From assembly GCA_036939355.1 (NCBI GenBank), contig JALLAP010000391.1, positions 1 to 13,608 on the forward strand: a stretch of 13,608 bases of DNA. The letters run 5' to 3'. Every line of letters starts with the position of its first letter. Position 1 is the first letter of the stretch. Below, one piece after another: positions 1-8,678 of this stretch. The translations under genes and the position numbers were made by a program. Source of the stretch: Thalassiosira profunda (lineage: Eukaryota > Bacillariophyta > Thalassiosirophyceae > Thalassiosirales > Thalassiosiraceae). The notes under the pieces were generated by a model. It was given only the letters and a program-made list of their open reading frames with translations, had not been told where the DNA came from and ran no database searches.

Positions 1-370
1 CCGCGTTCCTTGCATTCACGCAACATTTGCTCAACGTGCTGAACCAGACGCGGTGTTGGGCCGGTGTGGGAGACTGAATCCGCAGGGTCCGCGTGGGATG
101 CTCGATTGTGATCCATCGTTCGGGCGCGTCTTGGCTGAGAGAACGCACGTCTGTGAGGAAGAGCCAACCACACCGCTCATCTGCCGTCGAGCGCTTGTAA
201 TAGCACAAAGCCCATTCTTCCGACGAATCGCCCCTCAAACGTTCTAGCGCGAACCAGCGCCGATTGGTGGGACTGGTGAGCGAGCGCTTGAGTGCGTCCT
301 GTTTCTCCTTCACGAACCAACCGCGGAGGGAAGGGATGTCGTCCCCGTTTAGAACGTCACTGCGTTGCAT
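1..370 (-). CDS. PH-domain protein, 5' part (runs off the left edge)
   Basis: This minus-strand frame stays open from its ATG (370-368) to base 1, giving the first 123 residues of a longer protein. The translation reads as a pleckstrin-homology domain from about residue 14 to 118. It opens with GWFVKEK, followed by an NRRWFALE strand, an ALCYYKR strand and a CGWLFLTDV strand. It ends in an amphipathic helix holding the near-invariant PH tryptophan (W109, in HRVWFSTL). PH domains bind phosphoinositides or protein partners, usually at membranes or in signalling; the rest of the protein, which would define its role, lies outside the window. An in-frame ATG at 445-443 directly follows a stop codon (448-446) and would add 25 residues. 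I prefer 370 because its -3 base is A. The gene is divergent from the GH36 gene. The domain call rests on pattern alone. Confidence 0.68.
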   Translation of the reverse strand, partial: MQRSDVLNGDDIPSLRGWFVKEKQDALKRSLTSPTNRRWFALERLRGDSSEEWALCYYKRSTADERCGWLFLTDVRSLSQDAPERWITIEHPTRTLRIQSPTPAQHRVWFSTLSKCCVNARNA

Positions 371-689
371 CCTGTTCGAACGGGCTGTCTCGCACTCCCT
401 GCTCTTCGCGATGACGAGACTCGGAGCAGCGAGAAGCGGGAGCATCTACCGCTTCCCTCTATAGGAAACACTTCCGTCGGACGCGCCGCTGCCGGCACAA
501 GGTCCCTACGCAATTCAACGGACGTTTGTCGAGTTTCAAACTCCTTTAAAATTTTCACTTTCACTTTCAAATTTCTTTCATTTTTTAAATCCTCGATTTT
601 TTTGGTGAACAGCCCGCACACAGCCACTCCGCGTCGCCCTCCCCGCCCGCCCCCTCCCTCACCCGGGCGTGGCGGCTGCTGCGGCAATA
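371..689. promoter_or_regulatory. Shared 5' spacer between the PH-domain and GH36 genes
   Basis: This 319-bp spacer separates two divergent start codons and so probably holds both promoters. It contains an A/T-rich island at about 540-606 in GC-rich surroundings. Inside it the pentamer TTTCA occurs four times, at 553-557, 559-563, 565-569 and 576-580, the first three at an exact 6-bp period. A C-rich polypyrimidine stretch follows at 630-663, just before the GH36 start, and probably lies in its 5' leader. No clear TATA box was identified. Confidence 0.5.
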
Positions 690-3600
690 ATGGCGGCGGC
701 TGAACCCTATCTCGGGTGGGTGTTCCGCCTAAACCTCCCCTCTGTTGGGAGCGTCGGCGCCACAACCAAGAATGCATCATCCGGCGCCGACGCCGATTAT
801 GGTGACATCTCCGAGGAGGGGGTGCAGTTGCTGCCCAAAGGCAAGAGCGCCGGCGATTACGGCTCCTCTCCGTCTTCGCGGTACCTCGCCGAGCTGTGCC
901 CGCATCACGTATCTGTGGCGTCGGCACCTGGTGATGACAAACCATCGGCGGCGGACACCAGCGCAACTCAGGGAGATCGGCAGTGGAGTTGGACCTACGC
1001 GTCGCACTCCTCTCCGTCGCAGTGGAACGTCACGTCGTCCAAACTCCTCTCCGTCACCTACCGACCGGCCCACGAGGCGTACCCGTCGCACACCAACATC
1101 TCCAAGAAGCGGGAGTATTGGCACAAGTCCGTGGGGAGCTGCCTGACGTGCACCTACGGGAGCAGCTGCGGCAGGTGCGCGAAATGTGTGGGCGGGGGAG
1201 GGGGAAAGAGTCCAGCGCACAAACGGTTGAAGCGAGGCATCACAGGCGCTCCCAAACCGATCCATCGCGTGACGGTCAACTACACGGTCGAAGATATTGT
1301 GCGCATGGAGCCCGTCACCGCCTCGCCCGCCATCACGGAGTCGGATGAGAGCGGCGTGTGGATCAGGGGCGTGGGGAACTGCCACGCTCTTCGAATCTAC
1401 CTTCGTCCAAAGTTTGGCACACTGTCGACGAATAACGATATTGTGGATACAGGCAAAAGCAAAAACCAGGATGATGATGGATACGAACTGCCGCAGCAGG
1501 AAGAGTGGGACAGCTTGCCCTCTCCTCCGTGGAGTGATGGAAAGGGGGAGGAAATGGACGCCGACCAAAAGAACGCGACGCGCTGGGGGGCCATCCTCAC
1601 GTTTGCCATTCCATGCCAAACCGACGGCGGTTCCCAAAACGACAAGGCGATACACAAGTGCCCTCCCCTGTTGTGGAAAGTGGACCACCCGCCCAACCCA
1701 CACGTGGCGCTGGATTCCTTCTTGGTAATGGACGGGGCGCTGCATGTGCAAAATACCCGCTCGACATCGTCCACTTCCTCCTACGATTATGATGCGCCCA
1801 CCAACGTCTACATCAACGGATACCAGAGCTGGTCGTTCTCGGGAAGCGTCGTGCAGGGAGAGCCGCAGCCCAAAAGCGCCATGCCCAACGTGTTCAGCGC
1901 GGCGTTCAACCGCGGCGCGATGGTGATGACGGGAGATACCGTTTGCGGAGACAACGGTGTTGGGGACCATTGGAACGAAAACATGAATACTCAGAGTCAT
2001 GGTGATGGTGGCGACGAAGCTGGCGAAGATGAACTGACCGAAGAAACGGCCTTCTACAAATCAGATATGTACGCGTGCATCAGCTCTAACGGCGCCACTT
2101 CGTCATACGACGAAGAGCGCATTCTACTCGACGAAGAAGGTGGGCCTGCGCTGATCGTTGGATTTCTCTCGCAGAGGCAACAGTATGGTGCAGTCCTGCT
2201 GGACAAGGATCTGTGCCACTTTGGTCTTTTTGCCTGCCACGAGGGCGTGGTTGCCGAACGAGGCATCACGAGTGACTGGGCGTACTGTCAAATCGTCGAC
2301 AGCCATTGTTACGAAGACGCCATGGTGTACTATGTTCACGCCACGGGAGACCACAACGACGCCCGCCCAATGGAGAAGGGCTTGACAACAGGGTGGTGCT
2401 CGTGGTACCACTATTACGACGACATCGACCATGACTCGCTGTCCAAGAACGCTCACATCCTGGAAAAGTCAATGAGCTCAATAGGATTCAATGTCTGCCT
2501 TATCGACGACGGCTACATGACGGCGTGGGGCGACTGGACCTCCCTCAAGCCGGGCAAATTCGTCAAAGACGGTGGGATGCGGGTCCTCGCCGATGCCATC
2601 CGATCGAAGGGAATGTCGCCTGGCGTTTGGCTTGCACCATTCGCGTGCGACAAATCGTCCGACTTGGCCAAGGCCCACCCGGACTGGATCATTCGCAACG
2701 ACAACGGCCGCTACGCCAACTCGGCCAACTGTGGAAAGGTAAGGTTGACGGCACTTGAAGTCTTGCGGCCGTGTTGCAACATGTCAGTATCTCACATTCC
2801 TTCCTCCATCACAGTTCTTCTATGGATTGGATGCCACGAACCCGGCCGTGAGAAAGCACGTGTATGATACGATCAAACGAGCAGTGGATGAATGGGGCTT
2901 CGAGGTTCTTAAACTCGACTTCCTCTACGCGTCGTGCCTCGAGGGCAATGGCAAGTATGATCCGACGATGAGCCGAGCAGAGGCCATGTATTTGGGCCTG
3001 CGCACCATCCGTGCAGCGGCAGGCAGTGACACGTTCATCATCGGGTGTGGCTGCCCGATCGGATCGGCCGTTGGATTTGTCGATGGGATGAGAGTCTCTT
3101 GCGATACTGGGCCGACATTCGTTCCAGAGTTTCCCCTGCCCCATTGGGACAACGGAACTTTGCCAGCTCTGCGAGGCATGCTGCGCAATACCATGAGCAG
3201 GGCGCCCCTGGGCCATCGATGGTGGCACAACGATCCCGACTGCATTCTCCTCGGCGATTCGACAAAACTCACAGACGACGAAGTGGTCAGCGCCGCCTCA
3301 ATAGTTGCAATGACGGGCGGCATGTTTTTGTTATCGGACGATATGGAGAAAGTGAGCGAGGCGAGACTGAGCGTCGCGAAACGGATCTTCCCTTTGACGG
3401 GCGACACGGCGGTGCCATTGGATTTGCACTCGACCATCAACGGCGGCATGCCTTCCATCTTGCGACTCTGGTGCTCCGAGAAAACCCAATCGGGGAGTAG
3501 TGCGCCTCCAAACGAGATTGATATCATCGGCTCCAAGAGCCGGGCGACAACGAACCCTGGGAGAATCCTCCAAGAGCAGGCGTCCAAAATTGAGTGCGAG

Positions 3601-4296
3601 GTAGGCTACTCGCCACCGAACAGCGTCGATCCATACAGTCGCGAGCGAAGCTGTATCTCTGTCTCAAAGGGCCTCGGATCCTGGACAGTGGTCAGCCTCA
3701 GCAACTGGCTCGAGCATCCAGCAAAGCTGAGCGTGTCCTTCTCTGCGCTCGTGTCGCACAGTATCGAAGATTTCGTGGCCACGGGAGCTCCTCGAAGTGC
3801 CAGGTCCCTTACTGCAAGTGCATCGCCCGGGGAGATGGGCGACCATGGCTTTCACGTGTTCTCGTTCTGGGCATCCGAGTATGTGTGGATACCGCATCAG
3901 ACGCTCGTCGACAACAGCCCGCTTATCAAGAAGTTGAGTCCCCACGAGACCGAGATATTCCACATCAAGCCCGCCAACCCGACGCGTCCGCAATACATTG
4001 GCAGCGACCTGCATTTTAGCTGCGGCTTCGAGGTAGTATCGTTCGATTGGAGCGCCCGTCATGTGGAAGTGCGCCTGAAGAACGATTACAAGAAGAAGGG
4101 CTCGATTTACGTCTACATCCCAAAGAGCGAGGGGTTGCACAAAGCTGCCGTTACAGTCAATGGCGACCCTGGCGAGTTGGAAGTGGTAGCCAAGCCCTCC
4201 ATTGGCAAAGCAGGCGAAGGCCGAGTCTTGCGAGTGCCCATTGAAATCAAAGGGACGAAGGGAGATGGCGATGGAATGGTGTCAATCAGTTGGTGA
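690..4296 (+). CDS. GH36-type alpha-galactosidase, two exons
   Basis: Exons 690-2738 and 2815-4296 join in phase 0 to give 1176 residues. The family hydrolyses terminal alpha-galactosides by a retaining mechanism. Visible GH36 features, in order: an N-terminal beta domain with YINGYQSWSF (from residue 374); GWCSWYHYYDDI (from 568), the start of the catalytic barrel; LIDDGY; the predicted nucleophile D718 in VLKLDFLYA; the predicted acid/base D780 in VSCDTGP; and a C-terminal beta domain from about 950. ATG 690 is the first in-frame ATG and has A at -3 and G at +4. The protein is much longer than typical bacterial relatives of about 700 residues, because of an N-terminal half with low-complexity inserts and a cysteine cluster near residues 150-165. 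No convincing signal peptide is visible, so it may be cytosolic. Substrate (raffinose-type sugars, galactolipid headgroups or glycans) cannot be told from sequence. Confidence 0.88.
2739..2814 (+). other. Intron of the GH36 gene (76 bp)
   Basis: The intron opens with GTAAGG and closes with a pyrimidine-rich stretch and ACAG, in phase 0. Removing it joins ANSANCGK to FFYGLDATNP, a continuous GH36 barrel segment. Retaining it shifts the frame and reaches a stop soon after. Confidence 0.9.
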
Positions 4297-4333
4297 AGTA
4301 GGCTATGCCATCTTCCTCCTTCTTCAGCAGTTA
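4297..4333. other. 37-bp tail-to-tail spacer
   Basis: Only 37 bp separate the GH36 stop from the PPIL4 stop. No AATAAA-like poly(A) signal is visible, so the two 3' UTRs very probably overlap and each 3' end would lie inside the neighbouring coding sequence. Confidence 0.7.
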
Positions 4334-6362
4334 TCACCTGGATCTAGATCTTTCGTCGCGGCCCCGACGACGTCTGTCCTCATCTCTAGACGAGCGGTGC
4401 TTTCTCTCACGCCTGTCACTTTTGTCCTCCTCGTCTTCATCGGAGTATTCCCTCCTCGCCTTTTTATGCTTCTTTTTCTTTCGTCGCTCCCGATCGCGAG
4501 ATCGGGAGCGGCTTCGACTCAAGGAGGAGGCCCTCCTCTCCCTCTGTCTGTGCTTTTTGCGGCGCTTATTTCGGCGCCGGCTGTTTTCCGACGAGTCATC
4601 CCTGCGAGACCTGCTCCGACGTGGGCGGTGGTCGCGGTGTCGACTGTCGCTCCTACTCCGACTTCTCGACCTGCTTCCCTGCCTCTCATTTCTCATTCCA
4701 CCATTGCGGTGCGATGAATGATGGTGGTGCTGAGTGCCGTTTGACCTTTCCGGGCGCTCATTCCGGCTGTCAAAGTCAGGCTCTTTGCCATGCCCATTGT
4801 GCCTAGACGCCATTTGATGATCCCGCTGCGCATTGGGGCGGTAGTCTGATCTCCCTCCGCGACCACGTCCCCGTCCCCGCCCGCGCCCTCTCCCACCTCC
4901 AAACGAGCCTCGGCCTCCTCCGTCTCCACCCCTCCCCATGCCGACATTGCGATCCATCCCGCCGCGATTGCCCCTCCGGTACTGCTTGTGATACCGATCC
5001 CACACGTTTGCCACGGACTGCGAGAAGTCCACGCGGATTCGTCGATCGTCCACCAACGCATTGTTCATCTTGAGATAGGCCTCATTGCACGCCTCTTTCG
5101 ACGTGAACTCCACGAAGGCGTACTGCAAACTGGAGCCAGTCTCGGGATCTCGGATGATCTCCGCCTTGGCGCGTTGATCGAACCGCGAGAAGATGAGTTC
5201 CAGATCTTCGTCGTTGGTCAGTGGATTGAGTTTGCACACGAACAACACGTCCTCCGGGGCCTGGATCTCGGCGTCGGGACGATCGCCGAGCATTTCGAGC
5301 ATGACCGCCCGGCTCGTGTCCTGGCGCTGCCGCCATTCCTCCTCCTGCTTCTCCTGAAGTTCGATGCGCTTTTGCCGCGCCGCCTCGTCCTCCTCGTCTT
5401 CGTCCTCGTATTCCTTGTCGTCCCATCCCGCATTGGCGTACAACGTGGTGTCGTCCGCCTGGATGCGCACCGGGACCGCCTCCTCGGGAGGTTTGTCGTA
5501 GGTGGGCGATTGCGGCGCGAGGAGACATCCTTCCTTCATGTCGCTCTCCGAAACGCCCCCCTCTGCACCTCTATTCACTCCCCTCCATCGCAGCAACTCC
5601 TCCATCCCCGGCGGATCCTCAAACGGATCGTGCACCACCAACGCCCGCTGGATGCGAATGTCGGCAAAGGGCCGGTTGTCGTCGTCGCAGTACGCGCGAT
5701 TCAGCTTCGACAGGATATTTTGCGAGTCCTCGGCGACGGTCCCCAGCGAAAGGTATCGCGGCGTGTTCTTCCCTTCTCCACCATCGGTACTCTTCTGCCC
5801 CTCCGATAGCAATACGGAATCCTTCAGTCCGTTGTTGTCGCTCAACGTGATCAGGAACTGGGAGCCGATGGTATGTGCCATGTGGCCAATTTCCATGGCG
5901 ACGACGACGCCCTTCTTGTCCAATTCCTCCGGAGGCAAGAGACGTCCGTGGCTCTGCAGGAACCGACGCTGGCTTTGGGTGACGTCCGGGGGCCGCCGTT
6001 GCGCGGCACTGCTGCCATTGCCCGACGAAGATTGATAGGAGTCAATGAGACCGTAAATGGAACAGCCGCCCTCACCGTCGCCCCGCGGGTCTAATCAACC
6101 CATGCAGCAGAAAGTTCATCCGCCAAGTGAACGACAACGGTGAGCAGTGAGCACGATCTGCAAACTTCAGACACATCACGTGCACATTATTGCACTCACC
6201 GCCCATCTGGCAATACCTCCCGGGCACGACGCCGTGTACCAGAGTGTTGGTGTAATACCGCGCCTTGGCGAGCTTGAGGACATTTTTGCAAAGGGCGGGG
6301 GAGCCCTCGACGTCCAGGTCGACCACGACGTCCCCGAACGTCGTCTCGAGGAGGATCGACAT
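4334..6362 (-). CDS. PPIL4: PPIL4-type cyclophilin with RRM and RS/RGG tail
   Basis: Exons 6362-6200 and 6090-4334 join in phase 1 to give 639 residues. The N-terminus MSILLETTFGDVVVDLDVE and, across the junction, QMGDPRGDGEGG and GSQFLIT match the cyclophilin domain of PPIL4, a nuclear, spliceosome-associated protein. An acidic linker with a short coiled-coil-like stretch follows. The RRM spans about residues 334-413, with RNP2-like VLFVCKLN and RNP1-like LQYAFVEF. The tail from about 430 is rich in GRGRG and then RS/RD dipeptides, as in splicing factors. The usual catalytic arginine of cyclophilins (FHR) is replaced here (LVHGVV), so isomerase activity is doubtful, as in other PPIL4 proteins. 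About 20 extra residues sit between SIYG and the KKGVV strand compared with the human protein. ATG 6362 is used because it opens the family's conserved N-terminus. Confidence 0.92.
6091..6199 (-). other. Intron of PPIL4 (109 bp)
   Basis: On the minus strand it begins GTGAGT (6199-6194) and ends TTAG (6094-6091). It splits one codon: G from exon 1 plus AC from exon 2 gives Asp in QMGDP, which matches the conserved cyclophilin GD dipeptide. Confidence 0.9.
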
Positions 6363-6772
6363 GACTGCTATTTGTGTGCACACGCGGCCGATTTGCGCGA
6401 GAAATTTCGGTCGAGAGATAGGCGCCTCCTCGGGTAGCGGTTACCCGCGTCCGCGGCCGCCACGGAGGTGGGCAGTGAGCAGCTCAGCAGCTCCGGCTGG
6501 CGGCTGGCGGCTGGCGGGCGGTGGGAGTGCGGCTCTCTCTGAGACCTGTCAACTAAGCAGTGCTCAGGGCTCAGGGTACAAAGGTACCTCTATCGTTTCT
6601 ACTAATGGGCCCTTCCAAAATGCTCAGTCGACAGGTCCCTCTAGCCACACCGCACAAGAGCGCACAAGCACAGTCACAAGTTGGAGACGCCGACATCGAC
6701 ATACCCTACGCCCCCTACCGCCTCCCGGTCGCGCTCGCCACCGCTCTTCATTTGCCTGAGTACCTCGCAATC
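6363..6772. promoter_or_regulatory. Shared 5' spacer between PPIL4 and SNRPG
   Basis: The spacer is 410 bp between divergent start codons of two splicing genes. It holds a GC-rich stretch with three exact tandem copies of CGGCTGG (6494-6514) followed by a GGGCGG-type GC box, and a run of related GCAGTGAGCAG/CTCAGCAG words at about 6470-6492. Reading frames cross it but show no protein-like composition. No TATA box or small-RNA gene was recognised. Confidence 0.5.
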
Positions 6773-7160
6773 ATGTCGTCGAAGCACCAAAAAGGCCCCG
6801 ATCTGAAGAGATTTATGGTGAGTTGCAGTAGGCTGATTGGGGCGGGGCGATGCCGTTGATTTGAAGGGCGTTTGGTTGTCGTTGTCTGTGATGGGCACAC
6901 TTTCGATGTCTGCCTTCTCTCACGCATCATCCCTCCTACTTTCTCAAATAATATTATAGGACAAAAAGCTGCGGCTGTCCCTGAACGGCAGCCGCAAGGT
7001 GGTCGGCACCCTCCGCGGCTACGACGCCTTCCTGAACGTGGTGCTGGAGGACGCGGTGGACGAGAAGGCGACAGGGGCGGGGGGCAACATCGGCACCGTC
7101 GTGATTCGGGGGAATTCGATCATTCAGTTTGAGAGCCTGGAGCGGTTGGCAACAACATAA
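6773..7160 (+). CDS. SNRPG: Small nuclear ribonucleoprotein SmG
   Basis: Exons 6773-6817 and 6960-7160 join in phase 0 to give 81 residues, close to the 76 of human SmG. SmG is one of seven Sm proteins forming the ring on the Sm site of the U1, U2, U4 and U5 snRNAs. The Sm1 motif is visible as DLKRFMDKKLRLSLNG, RKVVGTLRGYDAFLNVVLED, and Sm2 as NIGTVVIRGNSIIQFESLER, with the diagnostic IRGNSI. The first exon carries only 15 codons and the intron separates RFM from DKKL. The 13-residue loop between Sm1 and Sm2 (DEKATGAGG region) is slightly longer than in animals. ATG 6773 has A at -3. The gene is divergent from PPIL4 and convergent with BUD31. Confidence 0.93.
6818..6959 (+). other. Intron of SNRPG (142 bp)
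   Basis: It begins GTGAGT and ends TTATAG, phase 0. Splicing restores the conserved SmG run KRFMDKKL; without it the second exon is in a different frame from the start codon. It is the longest intron found in the window. Confidence 0.9.
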
Positions 7161-7552
7161 CCGCACATTATTTGGGGAACGGAAAAAAGGTTGATGGTGC
7201 ATGCCGGGCTTGTCCCCTGCTATCTAAAAGGAATGCTGGGGGGCCATTCGATTCTGATTATGAACCCTGATTGGGGGGGTCTCGTGCGGAAAGGGATGGG
7301 GCCGTTCTTCCTTCGAGCATCAGTAGTTATTTGAGGGGGGTAAGAAATTACACCCAATCAATTCATCTTACACATCAGGACGACGTGCTGCTGGCCCTTT
7401 TGAGCGCAAACTAGCTCCAACCTTTGGCGTAACTAAGGAGTGGCAAAAGGGAAAAATTGCTGCAATTCATTCCTCTGGAGCGCAACTCGATGCACCAGGC
7501 CACTTTCTTTTCCACCTCTAAAATGGGGCAAATCTCCTCTTTGGATCCTCCC
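7161..7552. other. 392-bp tail-to-tail spacer between SNRPG and BUD31
   Basis: This stretch holds the 3' ends of two convergent genes. Several G runs are present (at 7229-7234, 7273-7279 and 7335-7340). No tRNA, snRNA or box C/D snoRNA signature, convincing poly(A) signal or protein-like frame was recognised. Nothing else can be supported. Confidence 0.5.
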
Positions 7553-8341
7553 TCATGTCTTCAACTTCTTGGCGGACGGTGGCTGGGTGTCGCCGCCCTC
7601 CTCCTCTCCCCCGCCATCGCCCTCCTTCGCCAGCCGCTCGCTCTCTTCCTCGAGCTTGCTCCCCCCGGCCCACACCCCTGCGGCCGGCGTCGGCCCGTAA
7701 TCGTCGTCCGAATCGTCGTCCGTCTCGCTGTCCCCCTCCCCCCCTCGCTCCGCCACCGCGGCCGCCCGCGCCTCCTCCTCTTCCTCCTCCCGCTGCCGTT
7801 TCCGCTCCAACTCCTCCATCCGCGCCTCCCGCGCAATCTGCACCGCCGCCAAGTTCTGCCCGTACTTGTTCCCAAAGATGTTCCGCGGCTGGCCTACCCC
7901 GGATGCACACCCCCGGCAACCCGTGGTGGGATCCTGCGCGGTCCGCTGCTCCGGCGATCGATCCTTGAGGGGCACCCGGCAAATGCTCGTGGTTCCGAAT
8001 TTGTAGTTGTTGGAGTTGATCACGTACGTCGAGCAGAGGCGCTCGTACCCCGTCTTTTTCCACTTGGCGATGAGCGCGGCGTCGACCAGCTTGTTCTTGA
8101 TGCAGTAGTCGTACACCTTCTTGCTGATCTTCTTGTGGGTGTAGTACATGTCGTAGACGTAGCGGGAGCGCTGCCAGTTGATCTGGTGGACGGGCCACAT
8201 GGACTCGGTGTTGCGTTTGCCGGCGTTGGATTCGCGGACCTTGTCACGCAATTCGTTTTCCAGGGCCGAGAGGACCGGGGCGAGGTAATTGAAGCCCTTG
8301 GGCGGCTTCTTCGCCTTGGGATCCCAGCGGTTGGCGGACAT
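7553..8341 (-). CDS. BUD31: BUD31/G10 spliceosome factor with acidic C-terminal extension
   Basis: This is a single-exon gene of 262 residues. Residues 1-147 match the G10/BUD31 family, a small protein of the activated spliceosome. Matching blocks are PPKGFNYLAP, GKRNTESMWPVHQI, QRSRYVYDMYY, KKVYDYCIKNK, ALIAKWKKTGYERLC, FGTTSICRVP and GCRGCASG. Family members carry a zinc cluster built from CCxxC, CxC and CxxCxCxxC; here only C103, C121, C142 and C145 remain of those ligands, enough for at most one four-cysteine site. Residues 148-262 are an extension absent from human and yeast BUD31 (about 145-160 residues): charged helix (EELERKRQREEEEEE), acidic run (DSETDDDSDDD), and a basic end PPSAKKLKT that could be a nuclear signal. 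ATG 8341 starts at the family N-terminus with A at -3; the frame continues upstream but is not family-like. Confidence 0.9.
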   Translation of the reverse strand: MSANRWDPKAKKPPKGFNYLAPVLSALENELRDKVRESNAGKRNTESMWPVHQINWQRSRYVYDMYYTHKKISKKVYDYCIKNKLVDAALIAKWKKTGYERLCSTYVINSNNYKFGTTSICRVPLKDRSPEQRTAQDPTTGCRGCASGVGQPRNIFGNKYGQNLAAVQIAREARMEELERKRQREEEEEEARAAAVAERGGEGDSETDDDSDDDYGPTPAAGVWAGGSKLEEESERLAKEGDGGGEEEGGDTQPPSAKKLKT

Positions 8342-8394
8342 GGTGATGGATGGTGAAATTATGTGATACATACCTGCGAGGGCGTGGGGCGTGG

Positions 8395-8490
8395 GCGGGT
8401 GGCGGGGCGGGTGTTGCAAAGCAAAAAGTAAGTCGGCCGTCCGCCGCCACAAATGTTGCTCTTTTGCAAGTCGCCCGCCCCGCCGCCCGC
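8395..8490. repeat. Imperfect inverted repeat with GC boxes and TTGCAA
   Basis: Arms 8395-8411 and 8474-8490 are reverse complements at 16 of 17 positions. TTGCAA sits 2 bp inside the left arm and 4 bp inside the right arm. The centre is about 44 bp. The composite therefore presents the same element, TTGCAA plus GC box, facing each of two divergent genes. Confidence 0.7.
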
Positions 8491-8625
8491 GGCCCGCGCC
8501 CCCCCTTGCTTCCGCGCGTCCCTGCCGGCTATAGCTAGGCTGCCGGCCTCCTTTGGCCTTGGGTAGAGGCCGCCTCCACTCCCTCCTTGATAATCTCCCC
8601 GCGGTGCGCTGCTGATTGACGCTCA

Positions 8626-8630
8626 TATAA
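8626..8630 (+). promoter_or_regulatory. Candidate TATA box of the MBD gene
   Basis: TATAA lies within ATATAATATAT, 49 bp upstream of the ATG at 8679, in an otherwise GC-rich spacer. Position and sequence fit a core promoter element, but no transcript start is known. Confidence 0.4.
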
Positions 8631-8678
8631 TATATCTGGATCTGGTGCATCTCGCAGCCGCGGACCGTTTTTATCGTG

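Larger units (their letters stand above)
8342..8678. promoter_or_regulatory. Shared 5' spacer between BUD31 and the MBD gene
   Basis: The 337-bp spacer holds an imperfect inverted repeat. The left arm, 8395-8411, contains the GC box GGCGGGGCGGG; the right arm, 8474-8490, is its reverse complement with one mismatch in 17. Each arm is flanked on its inner side by the palindrome TTGCAA (8414-8419 and 8464-8469). A TATA-like ATATAATATAT lies at 8625-8635, about 45-55 bp before the MBD gene's ATG. The repeat lies roughly 50-150 bp from the BUD31 start, so it may serve both genes. Confidence 0.55.

Noticed and set aside
53..247. A 64-codon plus-strand frame at the left edge
   Set aside because: The overlapping minus-strand frame has a clear PH-domain pattern that is open to the edge; the plus frame shows nothing protein-like.
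777..2000. A 407-codon minus-strand frame opposite the GH36 gene
   Set aside because: Its translation is rich in Arg, His and Val with no domain pattern, while the plus strand shows clear GH36 motifs over the same bases. It is a by-product of GC-rich codon use.
4988..5809. A 273-codon plus-strand frame opposite PPIL4
   Set aside because: It has leucine- and valine-rich runs antisense to the acidic linker of PPIL4, with no recognisable domain and no support for translation.
7161..7552. snRNA, tRNA or snoRNA gene in the SNRPG/BUD31 spacer
   Set aside because: No Sm site with matching snRNA core, no tRNA T-loop and acceptor pairing, and no C/D box pair at suitable spacing were found.
7457..8356. 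A 299-codon plus-strand frame opposite BUD31
   Set aside because: The composition is Leu/Pro/Arg low complexity and mirrors the codon bias of BUD31, which is certain on the other strand.
8428..8656. GTAAGT at 8428 with a CAG at 8654-8656 as a possible 5' UTR intron of the MBD gene
   Set aside because: The donor overlaps the inverted repeat region and the TATA-like element would then lie inside the intron. No coding evidence can test it.
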